A stretch of 64,000 nt of DNA, taken from the NCBI GenBank assembly GCA_947498595.1, contig CANMKX010000007.1, positions 62,001 through 126,000 of the forward strand, read 5' to 3'. This document shows positions 37,146-46,158 of the stretch, piece after piece; the stretch's first letter is position 1; the number at the start of each line of letters is the position of its first letter. The stretch comes from an uncultured Aquimarina sp. (GTDB lineage: Bacteria > Bacteroidota > Bacteroidia > Flavobacteriales > Flavobacteriaceae). Under the pieces are notes generated by a model, which saw only the letters and a program-made list of their open reading frames with translations, had not been told where the DNA came from and made no database searches. The translations under genes were made by a program, and so were the position numbers.

Positions 37146-37185
37146 AAAAGAACATCGGTAAGATATATTATACCGATGTTCTTTT
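37146..37185. terminator. bidirectional intrinsic terminator
   Basis: AAAAGAACATCGGTA pairs with TACCGATGTTCTTTT around a 10-base loop between two convergent genes. Confidence 0.92.
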
Positions 37186-37192
37186 ATAGTAC

Positions 37193-40102
37193 TTAATGTA
37201 TTTTATTTATTTTTTTAATGATTGTTCCTTCAGCTGTTTTTATTTTACAAAAATACATTCCCGTTGCAATTGCTGATATATCAATAGTCCCTTCTTTATT
37301 GATTTCTATAGTATCTATTTTTTGTCCTGAAATAGTATACATTGATACTTCCAAAATACTTTTTGAGTTTGTTATATAAACTACTCCTTTTGTTGGATTT
37401 GGATATAGCAATAATTTATTTTCCTGATTCGCTATTATATCATCTATTGATAATGTAATATTTGTAGCTATTTCAGATTTAACATTACTTCCATCAATAG
37501 CTTGTACTGTCCAAAAAATATCTGTAAAAGGAATATTATTAAGCTTCCATGAGGTACCTGTTACTTCATACGTCATAATATCTCCTTCGTTTTCTGATGA
37601 TCCAACTCTTAATAGATATCGTAAACCATTTGCTGGAGTATGATCATCTACAGGTGCATCCCATTCAAATATAATTTGTGTCTGATCTTCAGAAAAGTTT
37701 GCTTCTAAATTTATAGGAGTTTCTGGTGCTGTATTAATTGTAGTACATAGGTTTGTATGAAAATAAGTCCCATTTGTATAATTAGATTCTAAATCTGTAT
37801 ACCATCCCGATACAAATGCATCCAAATCTTTATCTAAATCTATGTCAACCCAAGATACACTTGTATTTCCTCCAACATTTGACAATTCATTTTCAATCAA
37901 TTCAAAATTACTTCCTTGATTTCTGTAAATTACTGTTACATCATTATAATCCTCATCTGATCCAGATATTAGAATATCCAAGTCTCCATCATTATCAAAA
38001 TCTCCCCAATCTAACGGATTTGTTCCACTAGAAATGTCAATCCCTTTGAGTCTTTGTTTTTCGACAAAAGTACCGTTTATATTCTCATATATAAATGATG
38101 CGTAATTATCATCCGTATCATCACCTATAATTGCAAAATCTAAATCTCCATCACTATCGTAATCAGCTAAATCTAAACTTCCAAGATACATTCCTGGTAA
38201 GTTTTGCAATTCAACATAACTTCCGTTTGTATTTTGGTAGGTTTTTAAAATATAATTTCCGTTACTATCTAACCCCATTAGAATAATATCCAAATCATTA
38301 TCATTATCAAAATCTCCAAATTTAGCTGTTCCATTCTGTACTCCTGGAAAATTAATTTCATTATTAACAAAAGATCCATTTTCATTATTCATTATTTTTG
38401 TTATCATTCCAGTATTACTTTGTACAGCTCCAGTTATCAATAAATCTAAGTCCCCATCGTTATCAAAATCTCCTACATCTAATGATCCAAATGCTGTTCC
38501 ATTAGATAGTTCTTCTTTTAAAGAGAATATACTATTATCATTTTCATATACCTGTAATCTATAACTTCCTACATCGGTATAATTAAATCCTGTGGTTATC
38601 AAGTCTTGATCTCCATCGTTATCGATATCAATAAATTTTACGGCTCCAGTATGCAATCCATAAATAGATGAAGTTGTCATTTCTTCAAAGCTTCCATTCG
38701 TATTTTTATAAACAACTATTACACTTTGATCTGGTGAATGATCATTATCTGTATCTAATGCACCAGAGACTACATAATCTATAGCCCCATCATTATCAAA
38801 ATCTGCCCAATCTGTTGTAGCATAGAAAACATTTTTTACGTCTTGGGTATTCTCTGAAAATAGTTGATTATCATATTTATAAATCGCACCTTCATTATTA
38901 GCCGTATCATCTGCTCCAATAACAATTGTTTCGTCTTCTAGAATTAAAGATATTCCATATTCGTCATCTACTTCTCCATTTTCATCTTCAAAAATCGAAT
39001 ACTCCCATTCTTCATCATTATTCAGTTCATATAAATATGCTCTTCCTTTCTTTCCGTTATATCCTTTTGCGGCTATTAATATTTTTTCATTTTTCACAGC
39101 CAAAGCTAATCCATAGTATTCTCTTTCTTGTGGTTCTGGTGACGTAAATGTATGCACGACTTCCCATTGATCACTAGTTGTTTTTTTATATACATATACC
39201 TTTCCTGTTCTAGCTATACCATTCACTTCTGCATAAGGGGAACTAATCACTAAATAATTTTCGGATAAAGCTATAGCAAATCCAAATTTATCATCATCCT
39301 TTACATCATCTGGAATCAGTTTTTGCGCTTGAGTCCAATCTTGATTCGATTTTTTAAAAACGTAAGCAGCTCCCGAGTTATTTTTCCCATCATGATCATA
39401 ATAATAGGAACCTATTACAACTTCTTCTTCATATAAATCTGCAGACCAACCAAAATATGCGTTTGCCTGTGGTTCATCTGGTTTTAATATAGCTTGTTGT
39501 CCCCAGTGATTAATTCCACCTTCATCTTTATTAAAAATATAAGCAGCTCCAGAGTTTGTGAATTCATCATCGTTTCCATGTGCAGTAATCAGCACATTAT
39601 TTTCATATACTGATACATCTCTACCAAAAAGATCTCTATTTTGTGGATTTTCATGCTGTAATTTCTTTACCTCTTTCCATTCATTTTCTGTTTCATCAAA
39701 AGAATACAAATATGCTAACCCTTCTTTATCATCGCTTGTTGCTATTTTTTTACCATAATACGATCCTACTACTAAATAAGAATTAGATGCATTAATATTA
39801 TTTCCAAAATAAGCAGATTGAGTGGCTCTAGAGGGTAATATTTTTTGAAAGACTTCATTATTATTTTTATCATAAACATATACTGCTCCAGCATTAGAGT
39901 TTGTTTCATCATCAACATTTGCAACAGCTTCATCATCCAATGAAGCTGATACAAAAAGAAATCTATCGTTTTTTGCTAAAGAAATCGCGTATTTATCATT
40001 TTCTTTGGGGGTTGGTGCCTTTAATTTTTGTTGTTCAATCCATGATTGTCCATAGCTGCTTAATGCAATAAACGCTAAAAGCGTGCATAATGGCTTTTTC
40101 AT
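37193..40102 (-). CDS. T9SS-secreted FG-GAP/VCBS-repeat protein
   Basis: A 969-residue secreted protein starting at MKKPLCTLLAFIALSSYGQ. The residues added by an upstream start at 40171 precede a normal signal peptide, so I reject them. Residues of about 25-410 hold integrin-like FG-GAP blades (for example FGNNINASNSYLVVGSYYG, YFGWSADLYEEEVVIGSYY); residues of about 430-770 hold VCBS/FG-GAP repeats with calcium-type loops D-x-D-N-D-G-D-x-D (DFDNDGDLDLLITG, DYDSDGDLDFAIIG). A fibronectin III-like domain (PETPINLEANFSEDQ) and a T9SS type A sorting domain (LLYPNPTKG to GMYFCKIKT to IKKINKIH) complete it. Calcium-binding propellers of this kind serve as adhesins or scaffolds; the ligand is unknown. 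A 3-kb single-gene unit. Confidence 0.87.
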   Translation of the reverse strand: MKKPLCTLLAFIALSSYGQSWIEQQKLKAPTPKENDKYAISLAKNDRFLFVSASLDDEAVANVDDETNSNAGAVYVYDKNNNEVFQKILPSRATQSAYFGNNINASNSYLVVGSYYGKKIATSDDKEGLAYLYSFDETENEWKEVKKLQHENPQNRDLFGRDVSVYENNVLITAHGNDDEFTNSGAAYIFNKDEGGINHWGQQAILKPDEPQANAYFGWSADLYEEEVVIGSYYYDHDGKNNSGAAYVFKKSNQDWTQAQKLIPDDVKDDDKFGFAIALSENYLVISSPYAEVNGIARTGKVYVYKKTTSDQWEVVHTFTSPEPQEREYYGLALAVKNEKILIAAKGYNGKKGRAYLYELNNDEEWEYSIFEDENGEVDDEYGISLILEDETIVIGADDTANNEGAIYKYDNQLFSENTQDVKNVFYATTDWADFDNDGAIDYVVSGALDTDNDHSPDQSVIVVYKNTNGSFEEMTTSSIYGLHTGAVKFIDIDNDGDQDLITTGFNYTDVGSYRLQVYENDNSIFSLKEELSNGTAFGSLDVGDFDNDGDLDLLITGAVQSNTGMITKIMNNENGSFVNNEINFPGVQNGTAKFGDFDNDNDLDIILMGLDSNGNYILKTYQNTNGSYVELQNLPGMYLGSLDLADYDSDGDLDFAIIGDDTDDNYASFIYENINGTFVEKQRLKGIDISSGTNPLDWGDFDNDGDLDILISGSDEDYNDVTVIYRNQGSNFELIENELSNVGGNTSVSWVDIDLDKDLDAFVSGWYTDLESNYTNGTYFHTNLCTTINTAPETPINLEANFSEDQTQIIFEWDAPVDDHTPANGLRYLLRVGSSENEGDIMTYEVTGTSWKLNNIPFTDIFWTVQAIDGSNVKSEIATNITLSIDDIIANQENKLLLYPNPTKGVVYITNSKSILEVSMYTISGQKIDTIEINKEGTIDISAIATGMYFCKIKTAEGTIIKKINKIH

Positions 40103-40288
40103 AATAAATAAAATGGTTTGGATACCTATTCCATTACAAACTAATTTGCTTATTGTTTTAAAACTTATCAATGTTAATTATCTTGCAGCTATTGATTTGT
40201 TTTTATTACAAATTAATTATTGTTGAAATTATTTAGGTGTTATTAAATAAAATTAATGGAGCTTTTTTAAGTATTGAATACTATACTT

Positions 40289-41509
40289 TTATTTAAGAAT
40301 TATTTTTTTTGTCAAATTTCCTTTATCTGTTTCTAAAACTAATAAATACATCCCACTCTCAAGAGATGACATCTCTATATGATGCTCTTTCAATTTACTT
40401 AGATTACTTAATTTTTTTTCAATTAAAATATCTCCTTGTACAGAATAAATATACATTTTCATCCTTTTGAATTCTCTTCCATCATAAACTACTGTTATTC
40501 TCTTATTGACTATTGGATTGGGATAAAAACCTATCGTTATTTTTTCATCAATATCATCTGTATTTAATACTTGTGTTACATCTTCATAATTAAATACGAT
40601 ATTTCCAAAATCTGCTCCTGAAAAAGACTCAAATACAAGTCTATAAATAGTATTATCGGGATATTTTATATAAAAAACTTTATCTGAATTTATATTGTAT
40701 TGGCCATTTTCATAATTCTTCCAGTCATATCCTATACTATTCATTTCATTATTAAAGGACAGTGTTTCTATATTTGTAGTGGTACTTGTTGATTCTGCTA
40801 CTACAATTCTTCTATTTTGTAGTACTCCTATTTCTAAAGAAGGATGCATATTTTCTACTCTATTGTATTTAGTAAAGATAAAATCCCAATCTATTTCTTC
40901 CGGAATAGTTGTCACTTCAACATTATTGCGTAATGAATAATAATTAAAATCATGATTTATGTTATTATCATTTGATAATTCAACAACTCTTTCATCAATC
41001 CAATTATTCCCACTTAATGTTGCATATCGAAATCTATAACCTCCAAAAAAATCTTCTATGATTAACTTCTTATACATTCCATTTCTATATTTTAATACAA
41101 AAATGACACTCCCAATTATATGATGTGTTGTTACATCATATTCTCCCCAACCATATGTAGCTGATCCATGCATAAAAGCTCCATCATTCCAACGTTCTTC
41201 TCCATTATATAGTTTTGACCAATTATTCTCATTTTCTACAGAAATAGTGTTCCAATCGTCTACAGAATTTGAGGCTTCAAATACTGTTATTTCTGCATTT
41301 TCATTTACTCGAATAGCTTGTTCAAAATTACTCGTTCTCAAAAATGCAATATCCCATATATCAGCAACTGTTGTACTTTCTTCTGTATTCAACTTATAAT
41401 ATACTTGATTTTGAAATTGATTTCCCATAGAAACTTCAATTGAAGTTTGTTGTCCAAACATCGATACTATAGGGTATATTAAAAAAGAGAGTAGTAATTT
41501 TATGTTCAT
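40289..41509 (-). CDS. T9SS-sorted HmuY-like protein
   Basis: A 406-residue secreted protein with signal peptide (cleavage near MFGQQ) and a C-terminal T9SS type A sorting domain (GFYPNPIVNKRITVVYDG to GMYLLVLETD). In between are two similar beta-rich units. Features such as Q-V-Y-Y-K-L-N-T at about 36-43, D-I-W-D-I-A-F near 50-56, a second E-E-I-D-W-D-F-I-F segment, and Y-R-L-V-F-E-S-F-S-G recall the HmuY family, which binds heme in Bacteroidota. A sorting domain is unusual for HmuY, which is normally a lipoprotein. It is divergent from a TonB-dependent receptor, consistent with a surface-binding plus uptake pair; heme is only a guess. It has an exact -7 box (41542-41549). Confidence 0.7.
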   Translation of the reverse strand: MNIKLLLSFLIYPIVSMFGQQTSIEVSMGNQFQNQVYYKLNTEESTTVADIWDIAFLRTSNFEQAIRVNENAEITVFEASNSVDDWNTISVENENNWSKLYNGEERWNDGAFMHGSATYGWGEYDVTTHHIIGSVIFVLKYRNGMYKKLIIEDFFGGYRFRYATLSGNNWIDERVVELSNDNNINHDFNYYSLRNNVEVTTIPEEIDWDFIFTKYNRVENMHPSLEIGVLQNRRIVVAESTSTTTNIETLSFNNEMNSIGYDWKNYENGQYNINSDKVFYIKYPDNTIYRLVFESFSGADFGNIVFNYEDVTQVLNTDDIDEKITIGFYPNPIVNKRITVVYDGREFKRMKMYIYSVQGDILIEKKLSNLSKLKEHHIEMSSLESGMYLLVLETDKGNLTKKIILK

Positions 41510-41541
41510 CCAATACGTAATTTACTAGTTGATATTGAGTG

Positions 41542-41549
41542 CAAAAATA
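41542..41549 (-). promoter_or_regulatory. -7 promoter element (TATTTTTG)
   Basis: An exact TAnnTTTG box on the minus strand about 33 bases before the HmuY-like start, in the spacer shared with the divergent receptor gene. Confidence 0.6.
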
Positions 41550-41690
41550 TATTATTTTTAATTAATCTAAATAAAATTAATGTATTATTTTCAATTGATA
41601 CTCCTCATACTACAATTGAGTCAATCATTATTTCTATTCTGCATTGAGTCTAAGACTTTTGCTTCATATCAAATTAAAAAATCATTTCTT

Positions 41691-43847
41691 ATGAAAATTA
41701 TGAAGCTATTATTTTGTTTTCTTCTTTACTCAGTCAATGTAACAGCTCAAATATCTATTGATGGTATAGTAACGGATTCTAAAAACATTCCTATAATAGG
41801 TGCAAATGTATATCTTGAAAACACATACGATGGATCTTCTACAGATGATCAAGGTAAGTTTTCTTTTACAACAGAAGAAACAGGTAAAAAAACCTTAATT
41901 GTATCTTCATTATCTTATGAAACATATACTATCAAATTAAATGTAACCGAAACACTTTCTCTGCATATTGTACTGAAAGATGACGTCAATTCTCTAGATA
42001 GTGTAATTTTGAATGCAGGTACGTTTGCAGCTGGTGATAATAGCAAAGCATCTGTTCTTAAACTTCTTGATATCGTAACAACCGCAGGTGCTGCTGGAGA
42101 CTATATAGCTGCTTTTCAAACATTACCTGGAACCTCAACTGTAGGTGAAGATGGTCGTCTTTTTGTAAGAGGTGGAGATGCTCATGAAACAAATATTTAT
42201 ATTGACAATCTAAGAGTTTTCCAACCCTTTACTCCATCGGCTAATAATCTTCCTACAAGAGGTCGTTTTTCTTCTTTTCTGTTTAAGGGTATGAATTTTT
42301 CTACAGGTGGATACTCTGCCGAATATGGTAATGCATTATCGAGTGTCTTACTCTTAAATACAATTGATAAACCCGAACAAGAAAAAACAGATTTACAGTT
42401 TATTAATGTAGGTTTAGGAGGAGGACATACCAAAAAGTGGGAAAAAGGTTCTTTGAGTGCTAATGCATTTTATGTAAACTTAAAACCTTATCAAGAACTT
42501 GTTAAAGAACGTGTATTGTGGACAAAACCATATGAATCGTTTTCTGGAGAATCTGTTTTTCGTCATCATTTTAATAACGGAACTCTCAAAGTTTATGCTG
42601 GTTTGAGTAGTTCTAATTTTAAATTAATACAGGAAGATATTAACCGTCCTAACGGAATTAATCTGGCTTTGAGAAACAGAAACACTTATTTAAATGCTTC
42701 ATATAAAGGAGTATTATCTAATAATTGGAGCATTCAATCTGGGATGAGTTATGCGAATGATATTTCTAACATAAAATTTGATAATACCATTATAAATAAT
42801 CATACCAACGATATCCATTTAAAAATAAAATTAAAAAAACGATTCAACAACCGTTTCAAGTTGAATATCGGTTTGGAGCAATTTTTAAATGATTTTGATG
42901 GAACTATAAATGATCCTCAATTCGATACTTTCGCTACTAATTATCATAATAACAATACAGCATCTTTTATTGAATCTACTATCTTTTTTAGTAAGAAATT
43001 AGCATTACAAACAGGTATCAGAACTACTCATTATTATTTATTAGAAAAAACAAGAATAGCTCCTAGAGCATCTCTTGCCTATAAAACATCTAAGGATACT
43101 CAAATTTCGCTAGCTTATGGTGATTTTTATCAAAATCCTACTCAAGAAATATTACAATACACTAAAAATATTTCCTCAGAAAAAGCTTCTCATTATATTC
43201 TAAATTACCTTTATCAAAAAAACAAAAAAACTCTTAGAGCTGAAATCTATTATAAAAAATACAACGATTTAATTAAGTATGATACTAATCAACCAGAATT
43301 TAATAGTCTCTATTCAAATACAGGAAATGGTTATGCTACTGGTCTAGATCTTTATTGGAGGGATAATCATAGTATTAAAAATTTTGAATATTGGGTGAGT
43401 TATTCTTACTTGAATACAAAGCGGGACTATCAAAATTTCGCGTCAAAGGCTACTCCCAATTTTGCTACAACACATAATGCATCCTTTGTTGGTAAATATT
43501 GGGTTAATGACTGGAAATCACTTATCAGTTTATCTTATAATTATGCATCAGGTCGCCCTTATAATAATCCTAATAATTCAGTTTTTCAAAATGAAAAAAC
43601 TAAATCATATAATTCTCTTAATCTAAGTTGGGCATATTTAATAAATCAACAAAAAATTCTATACTTGTCTGTTTCAAATGTACTTGGTCATAAAAATATT
43701 TTCAATTATCAATATAGTAATACTCCCAATGATCAAGGAATTTTTAATAGGCGAGCTATTATTCCTTCTGCGGATCGTTTTTTCATAATAGGCTTCTTCT
43801 GGACCATTAGTGATCATAAAAAAGTAAATCAATTGGATAATTTATAA
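41691..43847 (+). CDS. TonB-dependent receptor with carboxypeptidase-like N-domain
   Basis: About 718 residues. The start at 41691 (or 41700) gives a typical signal peptide (KLLFCFLLYSVNVTAQ). Next is a carboxypeptidase-regulatory-like domain (GIVTDSKNIPIIGANVYLENTYDGS), then a plug domain (D-A-H-E-T-N-I-Y-I-D-N near residue 165) and a 22-strand barrel region ending in FFIIGFFWTISD. The 37 codons before 41691 look like read-through sequence, not signal. Such receptors import large or scarce nutrients across the outer membrane with TonB energy. The substrate is unknown; the divergent HmuY-like gene may be its surface partner. Its stop codon overlaps the end of the convergent PxpC gene by a few bases. 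Confidence 0.85.
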   Translation: MKIMKLLFCFLLYSVNVTAQISIDGIVTDSKNIPIIGANVYLENTYDGSSTDDQGKFSFTTEETGKKTLIVSSLSYETYTIKLNVTETLSLHIVLKDDVNSLDSVILNAGTFAAGDNSKASVLKLLDIVTTAGAAGDYIAAFQTLPGTSTVGEDGRLFVRGGDAHETNIYIDNLRVFQPFTPSANNLPTRGRFSSFLFKGMNFSTGGYSAEYGNALSSVLLLNTIDKPEQEKTDLQFINVGLGGGHTKKWEKGSLSANAFYVNLKPYQELVKERVLWTKPYESFSGESVFRHHFNNGTLKVYAGLSSSNFKLIQEDINRPNGINLALRNRNTYLNASYKGVLSNNWSIQSGMSYANDISNIKFDNTIINNHTNDIHLKIKLKKRFNNRFKLNIGLEQFLNDFDGTINDPQFDTFATNYHNNNTASFIESTIFFSKKLALQTGIRTTHYYLLEKTRIAPRASLAYKTSKDTQISLAYGDFYQNPTQEILQYTKNISSEKASHYILNYLYQKNKKTLRAEIYYKKYNDLIKYDTNQPEFNSLYSNTGNGYATGLDLYWRDNHSIKNFEYWVSYSYLNTKRDYQNFASKATPNFATTHNASFVGKYWVNDWKSLISLSYNYASGRPYNNPNNSVFQNEKTKSYNSLNLSWAYLINQQKILYLSVSNVLGHKNIFNYQYSNTPNDQGIFNRRAIIPSADRFFIIGFFWTISDHKKVNQLDNL

Positions 43848-44690
43848 AAGATGAAAACTACATTTTGCTCCAATTGATAATTGTGCTACATCATCTAATG
43901 ATTCTTTTCTGATCGTTAAGATTCTCGGGTATCCTCCTGTTGTTTGACAATCTCTCATCAAAAGAATCATTTTTCCGCTTGATGTTAATTGTACTGTTCC
44001 TGGTAAAACGGGCGAAGTAATCATTTCATTTAAATCATTAAAAAGTAACTCAACTAATTGTATCCCCATTCTACTTCTAATTTCTGAAATTGTGAATTTA
44101 GTATTCAATAAAATATCTTTTTGCATTGAGGATAATTTATCAAACTCTGGGCCCTTAAAACATTTTATTTCATTATTAACTTGACTGTTTTTTATTCTAA
44201 CTTTTGAAAAATTATTCTTAAATTCTTCATTAGTATTGTACTGTATTTTTACGTTTTTTTGTAGGAAGGAATACGTTGTTATTGCTTTAGAAAAGCTTTT
44301 ACTTCCTAATATTTCATCTACTAAAAAACCTTTATGAATTGCAATATATCCATATACTTTTTCGCTAGCATATCCTATTTCTAGGGTACTATTTCTAGGT
44401 ACATAAATTTTCTGAAAAGAAGGTATCAGTTCTCCATTTAATTTCGCTTTTGTTTTTGCTCCAGTTAAAGCTATATAAGTTGGTGAATTAAAATATAATT
44501 CTGGGCCTTTGATTGTCCATTCTAGTGTAGCTTCATTATTTATATTACCTAATAATGTATTCGCTAACAAATGTGATTTATGGTCCATTGCTCCACTATT
44601 AGGTATTCCTAGTGATCGATAACCTTTTCTTCCAATATCTTGTATTGTACTGTAAATCCCTGGTGTAATTATTTTAACTTCACCTAACAT
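43842..44690 (-). CDS. pxpC: 5-oxoprolinase subunit PxpC
   Basis: A 282-residue member of the biotin-dependent carboxyltransferase/KipA-like family, the third subunit of the ATP-dependent 5-oxoprolinase that opens pyroglutamate to glutamate. Visible blocks are ITPGIYSTIQDIGRKGYRSLGIPNSGAMD at the N-terminus, ALTGA, the SEIRSRMGIQL helix, and a C-terminal ILLMRDCQTTGGYPRIL strand. It overlaps the upstream PxpB gene by 11 bases. It is the last gene of the five-gene operon and ends in near-overlap with the convergent receptor gene. Confidence 0.92.
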   Translation of the reverse strand: MLGEVKIITPGIYSTIQDIGRKGYRSLGIPNSGAMDHKSHLLANTLLGNINNEATLEWTIKGPELYFNSPTYIALTGAKTKAKLNGELIPSFQKIYVPRNSTLEIGYASEKVYGYIAIHKGFLVDEILGSKSFSKAITTYSFLQKNVKIQYNTNEEFKNNFSKVRIKNSQVNNEIKCFKGPEFDKLSSMQKDILLNTKFTISEIRSRMGIQLVELLFNDLNEMITSPVLPGTVQLTSSGKMILLMRDCQTTGGYPRILTIRKESLDDVAQLSIGAKCSFHLL

Positions 44691-45411
44691 ATTTTATCTG
44701 TTTTGGTGTATAGTTATTATTCTTCACCAAAGAACTTATATCGTCATATTCTTCTTCACTAATCGCTTTGAATTTTATTTTGTCTCCAGATTTAACAAAT
44801 GTAACTTCTGAGTTTTCTAGATCGAAAAAACGTAAAGGTGTTTTTCCTATTCCGTACCATCCACCGGGACTCTCTATTGGATATATTCCTGTTTGTTCTC
44901 CTCCAATGGCTACAGTTCCTGGGGCAATTTTTAAATCTGGTGTTTTTTTTCTATTAATTTGTAAATCAGAATTCAGTCCTCCCATATAAATAAATCCTGG
45001 TAAAAACCCCATAAAATATACTGTATAAATTGGCTTGGTATGTAACGTTATTATTTCCTCTATATTTAGTTTTTTCTTTTTTGAATAACGTTCTAAGTCT
45101 GGTACTTTGTTTATTGTATACGATACCGGAATTTCCCATAAGATGTTATTTCTATCAATCTCAATTTCAGTTGTTTTATATAATATATCAAGTGCTAAAA
45201 ACTCATTATAGAGATTATCTATATCGCATACATAAACAACTAATAAAGAGCAATATCCATTAACAACCTCAACAATTGATTCAACTTTATTTATCTCAAT
45301 TTTCTTTTTAAACAAAAGAAGATCGTATAAGATTTCTTCTTTAATAAAAGTAGGCCATTCTATTAAAATACTATTCTCAGCATATTGCTTAAATGTAAGT
45401 TTATATGGCAT
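44680..45411 (-). CDS. pxpB: 5-oxoprolinase subunit PxpB
   Basis: A 243-residue KipI-like carboxyltransferase-family subunit. Conserved parts are the N-terminal DNSxL-like strand (here AENSILIEW), the central helix-strand block and the strong signature MGFLPGFIYMGGL, followed by APGTVAIGGEQTGIYPIESPGGWYGIGKTPLRFFD. It works with PxpC and PxpA. Start ATG 45411 follows the PxpA stop by six bases. Confidence 0.93.
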   Translation of the reverse strand: MPYKLTFKQYAENSILIEWPTFIKEEILYDLLLFKKKIEINKVESIVEVVNGYCSLLVVYVCDIDNLYNEFLALDILYKTTEIEIDRNNILWEIPVSYTINKVPDLERYSKKKKLNIEEIITLHTKPIYTVYFMGFLPGFIYMGGLNSDLQINRKKTPDLKIAPGTVAIGGEQTGIYPIESPGGWYGIGKTPLRFFDLENSEVTFVKSGDKIKFKAISEEEYDDISSLVKNNNYTPKQIKYVR

Positions 45412-45417
45412 CTCAAA

Positions 45418-46158
45418 TTATTTTAATTTAATAGCATTCTTTTTTAATTCTTTCACTAAATACTTCAAAATAGATAATGATTCAGGATTATCTCCATGAA
45501 CGCATATGGTATTAAATATTATAGGTATTTCATGATCATCAATGGTTCGAAGTTGATTATATTTTATCATTTTATAAACATGTTCAAAAACAACTTTTGG
45601 ATCTGTTATTACTGCATTTTTAAACTTTCTAGAGACTAAAGTATAGTCTTTGTTATAGTTTCTATCAGCAAAAACTTCTTCTTTGATTTTTAGAGTGTGT
45701 TGTGCAATCTCTTTAATTTTCGAATTTGGTGGAACAATTAAAATAGTACTTTTATCGTTGTTTTTTATTGCTCGAATAATAGTATTTGCAATTTCAGGAT
45801 TTACTACGGCATCGTTATATAAAGCTCCATGTGGTTTTATATGATGCAATTCTACTCTTTCTTTATCTGCATACTTTTTGATTTTACTTATTTGTGTGAC
45901 GATTGATTCATATAATTCTGGCATTGAAATATCCATTGATTTTCTACCAAAATTATCTCTGTCTGGATACGATGGATGTGCTCCTATTTTTACTTGAAAT
46001 TTCTTTGCTAATTTAATTGTTTCTTGAATCACTTTTTCGTCTCCAGCGTGTGCTCCACAAGCTATGTTACACCATGAAATATATGGCATAATTTCTTTAT
46101 CAAAACCTGCTTCTTCTCCTACATCAGCATTTAATGTTATGTCATACTTTTTTACCAT
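45418..46158 (-). CDS. pxpA: 5-oxoprolinase subunit PxpA (LamB/YcsF family)
   Basis: A 246-residue TIM-barrel-like protein of the LamB/YcsF family. Landmarks are LNADVGEEAG near the N-terminus, SWCNIACGAHAGD (28-40), KIGAHPSYPDRDNFGRK, HIKPHGALYND and a terminal ICVHGDNPESL. The aspartate and histidine set matches the family. It is the catalytic subunit that completes the 5-oxoprolinase with PxpB and PxpC. Its ATG (46158) overlaps the stop of the upstream NRAMP gene, showing translational coupling. Confidence 0.93.
   Translation of the reverse strand: MVKKYDITLNADVGEEAGFDKEIMPYISWCNIACGAHAGDEKVIQETIKLAKKFQVKIGAHPSYPDRDNFGRKSMDISMPELYESIVTQISKIKKYADKERVELHHIKPHGALYNDAVVNPEIANTIIRAIKNNDKSTILIVPPNSKIKEIAQHTLKIKEEVFADRNYNKDYTLVSRKFKNAVITDPKVVFEHVYKMIKYNQLRTIDDHEIPIIFNTICVHGDNPESLSILKYLVKELKKNAIKLK

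Noticed and set aside
37816..39954. Several open frames on the opposite strand inside the FG-GAP gene
   Set aside because: They are shadows of a repetitive, biased coding sequence and have no signals of their own.
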